Notes under the pieces: generated by a model
Told to the model about the DNA's origin: nothing
The model's database searches: none
Seen by the model: the letters and a program-made list of their open reading frames with translations, nothing else
Translations under genes and position numbers: made by a program
Source: CAYPSN01 sp041907025
GTDB lineage: Bacteria; Patescibacteriota; Saccharimonadia; CAILAD01; JADZBC01
Direction of reading: 5' to 3'
Length of the DNA: 35,839 bases
Assembly (NCBI GenBank): GCA_041907025.1
Contig: JAYRIB010000019.1
Span: 1 to 35,839 of the forward strand
Part shown: in pieces, positions 31,041 through 35,839 of the stretch
Layout: each line of letters opens with the position of its first letter
Numbering within the stretch: position 1 is the stretch's first letter

Positions 31041-32123
31041 CTAAAGGACGGCGGCGCGAATCTTCTTTTCGATCTCGTCCATTACCTTAGGGTGCTCTTT
31101 GAGAAAGGCTTTAGCAGCTTCGCGACCCTGACCGATCTTTTCTTCGTTGTACGAGTACCAAGCACCTGACTTCATCACCATGCCGTGCTTAACGGCCAGG
31201 TCGATCATGTCGCCGGCCTTGGAGATACCTTCGTTATACATAATGTCGAACTCAGCTACCTTAAACGGAGCAGCGATCTTGTTCTTCACAACCTTCACTT
31301 TTACGTGATTACCGATCGGCGTATCGCCGTCCTTGAGCTGCTCGCTGCGACGGATGTCGAGCCGAACCGAAGCATAGTACTTGAGAGCATTACCACCAGC
31401 AGTAACCTCTGGGTTGCCAAACATCACACCGATCTTCATGCGTAACTGATTGATGAATATAACAGTCGTATTAGACTTGCTAATAACGCCAGTGAGCTTA
31501 CGCATAGCTTGGCTCATCAGCCGAGCCTGCAAGCCCATTTGGGCATCGCCCATGTCCCCTTCAATTTCTGCTCGTGGTACGAGAGCCGCCACGGAGTCCA
31601 CCACCACCACATCAACGGCGCTTGAGCGGACGAGTGTTTCACAAATCTCGAGTGCCTGCTCGCCGTTATCAGGTTGAGAAATAAGGAGATTATCCAGGTT
31701 TACCCCAATTTTATTGGCATACTCTGGGTCCAGCGCGTGCTCGGCATCAATGAATGCAGCCGTACCACCACGCTTCTGGATCTCAGCCACGGCATGGAGT
31801 GCCAGTGTGGTCTTACCACTCGACTCTGGACCGTATATCTCCACAATGCGACCTTCTGGGATACCACCGCCAAGAGCGATGTCGAGCGACAAGCTACCGG
31901 TCGAGAAGGTCTTAACGTGGACTTTGGCACCTTCGCCGAGCTTCATAATCGAACCCTTGCCAAATTGGCGCTCAATTTGCTCTACGGCTAAGTCCACCGC
32001 ACGCAAGCGTGCTGACTTTTCGGTTGCCGAGGCTGACTTTACCTCTGTCTTATCTTTTTTGTCTTCCTTCATAATTGCTGGTTTCTCCACCTTTACTGCT
32101 TTTTCGACTGTTGCTGTACTCAC
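31041..32123 (-). CDS. recA: Recombinase RecA
   Basis: 360 residues from GTG 32123 behind AAGGAG. An unusually long Lys/Glu/Ala-rich N-terminal extension (about 30 residues) precedes the core. Walker A GPESSGKTT, then PDNGEQALEI, Walker B VVVVDSVAALVP, the L1/L2 regions (GLQARLMSQAMRKLT and INQLRMKIGVMFGNP) and the C-terminal domain are present. It ends in IRAAVL without the long acidic tail of E. coli RecA. Promoter at 32162-32191; no consensus LexA box recognised. Confidence 0.97.
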   Translation of the reverse strand: MSTATVEKAVKVEKPAIMKEDKKDKTEVKSASATEKSARLRAVDLAVEQIERQFGKGSIMKLGEGAKVHVKTFSTGSLSLDIALGGGIPEGRIVEIYGPESSGKTTLALHAVAEIQKRGGTAAFIDAEHALDPEYANKIGVNLDNLLISQPDNGEQALEICETLVRSSAVDVVVVDSVAALVPRAEIEGDMGDAQMGLQARLMSQAMRKLTGVISKSNTTVIFINQLRMKIGVMFGNPEVTAGGNALKYYASVRLDIRRSEQLKDGDTPIGNHVKVKVVKNKIAAPFKVAEFDIMYNEGISKAGDMIDLAVKHGMVMKSGAWYSYNEEKIGQGREAAKAFLKEHPKVMDEIEKKIRAAVL

Positions 32124-32161
32124 GTTTGCTCTCCTTACATCTTAAAACATTTGATACAAGG

Positions 32162-32191
32162 ATAATACCGAACATGGTACGTACGTGTCAA
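32162..32191 (-). promoter_or_regulatory. Consensus promoter of recA-recX
   Basis: Minus strand: -35 TTGACA (32191-32186), 18-base spacer, -10 TATTAT (32167-32162). The spacer holds the perfect palindrome GTACGTAC, a possible operator. Confidence 0.8.
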
Positions 32192-32201
32192 TAGTGCAAA
32201 C

Positions 32202-32951
32202 TTACGAGCTGGTTAAAAACTTTTTGAGTTCTACAGCCAATGCTCGTTGCGCATCCAGGCTAGCTGGGTCCTCCTTATTCATAAAGTGTGCCGCCTCGGG
32301 ATGAACTTGGACTACCCCATGCTTAGCTGAAACAATATTCTTATATGTTTCAATTATCTGGACAGGGATTACCAGATCTTTACCTCCATACGCAAGAAGT
32401 AGCTTCCCTTTATATTGCCTTAGAAGGTCAAACTCCAGATACTGCGACTGATCATCGTCTTTATGGAGTTCTGTAGTAAAGTCTGGTCCGAAGCTGATAG
32501 TATGTGCTGCTTTAGAGTAAGCCGCCGGGCACACAAAGCAGATCCCTGTAAGCTTGCGCTCTTGGGCTAGCTGCACCGCCGCAACTGCACCCATACTAAC
32601 CCCAATCGCAAATACCCTATCAATTCCAGTCGCTTCTTTTAACACATCATATGCCGCGGCAGCATCTTCTGATCGGGTTGCCAGTGAAGTCTCATTTAGC
32701 CCAACTCCTGTCCCCTCAATCCCTCTATAGTCGAAGGCAAAGCTTGCAACGCCCCAGTCAGCTAATCTCTCTTGCCAAGCCTTACGTCCAGCCAGAACAG
32801 GACCCTCCTCTAGCCGTGTGTTCCCGCCCCCAGGAAAGAATAATACAGCTGACTTAATCTTGCCTCGCGGTACCACAAGACTACCTGGCAACTCAACGCC
32901 GCCTGACCTTATTATGAGTGGCGTCCGGTCAAAGCTTAGTGGACTACTCAT
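32202..32951 (-). CDS. Alpha/beta hydrolase
   Basis: Start 32951 (MSSPLSFDRT), overlapping the upstream gene by 8 bases; an ATG 45 bases further up lies deep in that gene. 249 residues. Nucleophile elbow GVSMGA, oxyanion strand VLFFPGGGNTR, acid in YGGKDLVIP and catalytic His in EAAHF. No signal peptide. It resembles serine aminopeptidase/dienelactone-hydrolase-like cytoplasmic esterases; substrate unknown. Third gene of the yajQ operon. Confidence 0.88.
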   Translation of the reverse strand: MSSPLSFDRTPLIIRSGGVELPGSLVVPRGKIKSAVLFFPGGGNTRLEEGPVLAGRKAWQERLADWGVASFAFDYRGIEGTGVGLNETSLATRSEDAAAAYDVLKEATGIDRVFAIGVSMGAVAAVQLAQERKLTGICFVCPAAYSKAAHTISFGPDFTTELHKDDDQSQYLEFDLLRQYKGKLLLAYGGKDLVIPVQIIETYKNIVSAKHGVVQVHPEAAHFMNKEDPASLDAQRALAVELKKFLTSS

Positions 32952-33516
32952 TTTGTAACCATGTCTTAAGCTGTTCCAAGTTTTCAGCATGCCCAATCAC
33001 TACCCCTCGATATACATCGGCACTAAATAGTATCTTTCCATATTCGCCAGAATCAATCAGCGCTTGCTTAAGTTGTAAGATGCACTCTTTCTGCTGCTCG
33101 CTTAGCAACTTATACCAATCATCTGGCATGCCCACCATGACTGCCTCGGCACCAGGTTGAAGAAACCAAATATCAAAGTTCCACATTCTTTCCCCAACAG
33201 GCACATTGAGCCCTAAATATACTCCTTTAGGCTGATGAGCAAGCCTAGAAGCAAAGTCGAGATGGTTAGATATAAATGTGCGACGCACATCATGACGACA
33301 TGCAAAGTACTTTGCTGCCCCTGCAGCAGCTTCCAGGGTCGGTTCATCCATAGAAACGACAAGATCGATGTCAGGATCTACCATCAAGCCATAGTGCAAG
33401 CTACCGTCAACAGTAGCTTTACCAAATCTAGACAACTCCTTAAGAGCATCAAGCCGACTTAATAATTGTTCACCCTCGATGACTAATACTTTTGACTGTT
33501 CAACCAATGCACTCAT
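32944..33516 (-). CDS. Nucleotidyltransferase-fold protein
   Basis: 190 residues. VDGSLHYGLMVDPDIDLVV (37-54) is the pol-beta-type motif: Gly38-Ser39, then Asp49-x-Asp51 for metal binding; a third acid could be the Asp in NFDIWFL. The C-terminal half is helical. It may be a minimal nucleotidyltransferase of unknown substrate, such as an aminoglycoside- or toxin-type enzyme. The ATG overlaps the yajQ stop by 4 bases. Confidence 0.65.
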   Translation of the reverse strand: MSALVEQSKVLVIEGEQLLSRLDALKELSRFGKATVDGSLHYGLMVDPDIDLVVSMDEPTLEAAAGAAKYFACRHDVRRTFISNHLDFASRLAHQPKGVYLGLNVPVGERMWNFDIWFLQPGAEAVMVGMPDDWYKLLSEQQKECILQLKQALIDSGEYGKILFSADVYRGVVIGHAENLEQLKTWLQNE

Positions 33517-34010
33517 CGAAAGTTTGTAAAGCTAATTGGGAAATCAAAGTTCGCAGCCTTGAGTGTATTCATAATCCCCTGCAAGTCGTCCTTGCTGGTA
33601 CTACTCACCCGAACTTCTTGCCCCTGAATCTGCGCCTTGGCCTTCGGAAACTCATCGCGAATCAGTTTGGTGATCTTCTTGGCCTTTTCCTGATCGAGTC
33701 CTTTGAGCAATGGGACGGTGAGCTTGCTTACCATGCCGCTCTGCACAATCTCGCCTGATTTATCCAATACTTTAAGGCTAATGCCGCGCTTGAGAAGCTT
33801 GGACTCAACTACGTCCAGAATGGTCTGGACCTTAAGGTCCGAGTTGGCCTCGAGCTCCAGTGTGCCAGCGTCGCGTACAAACTCACACTTGGCACCTGTG
33901 CCCTGAAAGTCGTAGCGTGTTTGCAACTCACGACCCACCTGGTCAATCGCGTTGATCATTTCAGATAGGTCGTAGTCGCTCACTGCATCAAATGAAAAAT
34001 CTTTTGCCAT
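33513..34010 (-). CDS. yajQ: YajQ-family nucleotide-binding protein
   Basis: 165 residues, standard. MAKDFSFDAVSDYDLSEM and INAIDQVGRELQTRYDF open the first ferredoxin-like domain; VQAQ-type IRDEFPKAKAQIQGQEVRVSS and LQGIMNTLKAANFDFPISFTNFR close the second. Some homologues bind cyclic di-GMP. AAGGAGG before the ATG; TGGTATAAT at 34035-34043 as promoter. Confidence 0.95.
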   Translation of the reverse strand: MAKDFSFDAVSDYDLSEMINAIDQVGRELQTRYDFQGTGAKCEFVRDAGTLELEANSDLKVQTILDVVESKLLKRGISLKVLDKSGEIVQSGMVSKLTVPLLKGLDQEKAKKITKLIRDEFPKAKAQIQGQEVRVSSTSKDDLQGIMNTLKAANFDFPISFTNFR

Positions 34011-34034
34011 TGTATGGCCTCCTTATCAGATTAG

Positions 34035-34043
34035 ATTATACCA
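34035..34043 (-). promoter_or_regulatory. Extended -10 promoter of the yajQ operon
   Basis: TGGTATAAT on the minus strand, 24 bases before the yajQ ATG; it overlaps the last codons of the membrane gene upstream. Confidence 0.65.
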
Positions 34044-34449
34044 GAAGCAAGCGTACAGCGAATGAGATCGGCTCGATACGAATACCATCATCGATAAAGT
34101 ATGGCGCAAAATAGCCCCACAGCCAGAATCCTAGCACCACAAAGTTAAGAATGATACTTAACCCAATAGCAATCTTCTTTACTGGCCAACCGACCACCCC
34201 TTCACGAGCCAGTGCGACGATACTCACGATAATTGTCGGCAATGCCATGAGGTATAAGCCATAGAGCGGGAATATTGCCGCTAAGCCGCTCAAATCATTA
34301 GCATTTCTGGTAGACCACATTATCCAGACTATAAGCACGAAAAAGAACAATTGAGCACCAAGTAGACTAAGTGCCCTAGTGTACCACGCTCCCGTGCCAG
34401 TCTGATTACTTGAATTAGGGGAACTGACTTTTTGTATCTGGTTAATCAT
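34036..34449 (-). CDS. Small polytopic membrane protein, hypothetical
   Basis: 137 residues; AGGAG precedes the ATG. Polar Ser/Asn-rich start, then three membrane helices (about 26-46, 57-82 and 92-114) and a hydrophobic end (SFAVRLLLV). Same orientation as the 34472 gene, 22 bases downstream. Family not recognised; the two genes have a similar plan and could be distant paralogues or one functional unit. Confidence 0.75.
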   Translation of the reverse strand: MINQIQKVSSPNSSNQTGTGAWYTRALSLLGAQLFFFVLIVWIMWSTRNANDLSGLAAIFPLYGLYLMALPTIIVSIVALAREGVVGWPVKKIAIGLSIILNFVVLGFWLWGYFAPYFIDDGIRIEPISFAVRLLLV

Positions 34450-34471
34450 CTAGGAACTCCTATGGTGGTTG

Positions 34472-34900
34472 TTAAGTATTGATAACGGACGCAGTGAAGT
34501 TAATTACCCCATCAAAGCCAATGTAGTCTGGACTTGTCACGCCTCCAGGGAAGAATAGCTGGAATACAGCACCTGAGACGACATAGAACGCTACCGGCAG
34601 TAGGTTTATGCTAAACCAAACCAAAATGAGATTCTTTCTTTTATTCCAAGGTTGCCTACGGTTACGAAACAGAGCTATGCCACCAACCACTACAGCCATG
34701 GGGACCAACATGGCTGCAACGCCAAGCACAATCGTTACGTAGAATCCGTCATTAAATGAACGCGAAATGAAGTAAGCCGGTAATGCCATAATCAAGAAGA
34801 GCACCTGTACCGCCGCAACTGTAAGGGGGCCATGATAGCTAGGTGTTTGACTTGATTGCATCGGAGGTCGACTCGCCTCTACCGCTCTATTTATCGCCAT
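34472..34900 (-). CDS. Small polytopic membrane protein, hypothetical
   Basis: Start 34900 (MAINRAVEAS) with GAGGA at 8-base spacing; TATACT lies about 20 bases upstream. 142 residues: polar start, membrane helices at about 26-46, 57-82 and 100-125, and a short outward end. An Arg/Lys-rich loop (FRNRRQPWNKRKN) predicts a cytoplasmic side. No family recognised. It lies between the RodZ-like gene and the similar 34036 gene. Confidence 0.75.
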   Translation of the reverse strand: MAINRAVEASRPPMQSSQTPSYHGPLTVAAVQVLFLIMALPAYFISRSFNDGFYVTIVLGVAAMLVPMAVVVGGIALFRNRRQPWNKRKNLILVWFSINLLPVAFYVVSGAVFQLFFPGGVTSPDYIGFDGVINFTASVINT

Positions 34901-34936
34901 ACACCATCCTCGTTTATTCCAGTATAACACGCGCCA

Positions 34937-35839
34937 CTATTGTACCTGCGTGTCTTTACTAAAGATCAAATCGTTCTTGGCCTCTGGTGTAGTACCAACC
35001 TTGCCCAGGTCCTTTTTGGTAACCACGGTATTACTCAGAATTAGCTGAGTTGATGATCCATTGCTAGTCGAAATCTTTATCGTCTCATTAGCCCTAAAGG
35101 TCTGCTCGCTGCCCGCTACCATGGTGCCACTAAAGATGTCTTTGCCGTCAGCGTTCACGCTGACGTTTGCCGCGTCGGGACCGATCCGCACCACCACCTC
35201 TACCCCACCGGCGACCACCGAACTACTGCCAATCACGCTCTTGTCCTCAGGCAAATTGGCGTTGATGGTTCGCACCACCGTCGTGCTCTTGTTGAGCCTA
35301 CTTCGAGCGGTCACTTTTACCTGATTGGGACCGTCAATCAAGGTTACCTTCTCTCTGAAAGCCCCATCCGCGGCTGTAGCCACCTGAGCATCGTTAATAA
35401 ACAAATCTGCTGACTCGTCGGTCTGGCCAGTGATGTAGACAATGTTGGTCGTAACGGTGCTTCCCTCTTTGTTGTCGACCGTGAGCTTTGGTGGTGCCGA
35501 GAGTATGCTCAGCTGCCAAGCGATGTAGCCAATGATCAAACCGACTAAGCCAATACCAAGCAGCACCAATAAGCTACGGGGTGTAATCACAAAACGCGGC
35601 GTATCAAGCGGCTTAAGCCCCAAGCTGGGACTATCAGCTTTCGTTTTAGTAGCACCGCGCCTCGATGCAAATCCTTGGCGCTCTTTTTTGTATAAATTCA
35701 AAAGCGGGGTTGTTTCAAAACCCAAGAAGTCAGCGTAGTTTTTGACGTAACCACGTGTATAAATGTCGTCGGGCAACTTGTCGTAAGCGCCCGCCTCGAT
35801 GCTCTCTAAGTACTGCGAACGGATCTTGGTAGCCTTCTC
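34937..35839 (-). CDS. RodZ-like cell-shape protein, N-terminus cut by window end
   Basis: 301 residues visible; the frame stays open to the window edge, so the start lies outside and the first in-window start-like codon (TTG 35776) is internal. The visible beginning (TKIRSQYLESIEAGAYDKLP, then IYTRGYVKNYADFL) is the second half of a RodZ HTH_25 domain. It is followed by a basic linker, one membrane helix (about 90-112), an Ig-like domain (PPKLTVDN to VTARSRL) and a DUF4115-like beta domain (VSVNADGKDIFSG). RodZ links MreB to the wall machinery. The extra Ig-like module between helix and DUF4115 is not in E. coli RodZ. Confidence 0.85.
   Translation of the reverse strand, partial: EKATKIRSQYLESIEAGAYDKLPDDIYTRGYVKNYADFLGFETTPLLNLYKKERQGFASRRGATKTKADSPSLGLKPLDTPRFVITPRSLLVLLGIGLVGLIIGYIAWQLSILSAPPKLTVDNKEGSTVTTNIVYITGQTDESADLFINDAQVATAADGAFREKVTLIDGPNQVKVTARSRLNKSTTVVRTINANLPEDKSVIGSSSVVAGGVEVVVRIGPDAANVSVNADGKDIFSGTMVAGSEQTFRANETIKISTSNGSSTQLILSNTVVTKKDLGKVGTTPEAKNDLIFSKDTQVQ

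Noticed and set aside
32124..32201. LexA/SOS box before recA
   Set aside because: Neither CTG-N10-CAG nor the CGAAC-N4-GTTCG type motif is present.
1..35839. UGA recoding as in Gracilibacteria/SR1
   Set aside because: TGA terminates many genes here (for example at 525, 1661 and 5775) and no conserved domain needs in-frame TGA.

Overview
The window most likely comes from a Patescibacteria (CPR) genome, probably Candidatus Saccharibacteria. This is inferred, not proven. The support is: a complete type IV pilus locus with no outer-membrane secretin; compact, mostly overlapping genes; many extended -10 promoters (TGnTATAAT) placed so close to start codons that the mRNAs look leaderless; a core rpsF-ssb-rpsR-efp cluster without rplI; and TGA used as an ordinary stop, which excludes the UGA=Gly code of Gracilibacteria/SR1.

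Layout. 1-2161 and scattered sites up to 10085 are accessory. They hold orphan single genes (1-525, 1137-1661, 1799-2083, 4061-4582, 4968-5282, 9567-10007) and a three-gene micro-operon of tiny membrane proteins (5456-5867). Several are visibly GC-richer than their neighbours, and most carry a private promoter and a private, often nested-hairpin terminator. Among them lie a VOC protein (637), a membrane-anchored foldase with an apparently permuted parvulin domain (2243), a bPH2 protein (3404) and tRNA-Arg(CCU) (4807). 5948-9483 is a minus-strand operon mnmG-ndk-CYTH-NUDIX. A Xer-type recombinase follows (10132-11043).

11048-25972 (minus strand) is the type IV pilus locus. In transcription order it reads: giant surface protein, pilM, pilN, pilO, a small membrane protein, pilB, pilT, pilC, pilin 1, (attenuator), pilin 2, prepilin peptidase, (promoter), then four minor pilins in the order H-I-J-K. 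PilM/N/O form the inner alignment complex, PilB and PilT drive extension and retraction through PilC, PilD processes the prepilins, and the minor pilins plus the giant anchored protein are candidates for priming, tip or adhesion functions. In epibiotic Saccharibacteria such pili are thought to serve twitching and host contact.

26048-35839 is mostly housekeeping: ychF, a TraB/TIKI-like protein, rpsF-ssb-rpsR-efp, a PRC-barrel protein, recA-recX, a yajQ-nucleotidyltransferase-hydrolase operon, two small membrane proteins and a RodZ-like protein cut by the window end. EF-P carries Arg instead of Lys at its tip loop, while the giant pilus-locus protein contains runs of 8 and 10 prolines.

No rRNA, CRISPR array, insertion sequence or replication origin was seen. 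No stretch over 300 bases lacks a gene; the longest gap (4583-4806) holds two divergent promoters and a structured tRNA leader.
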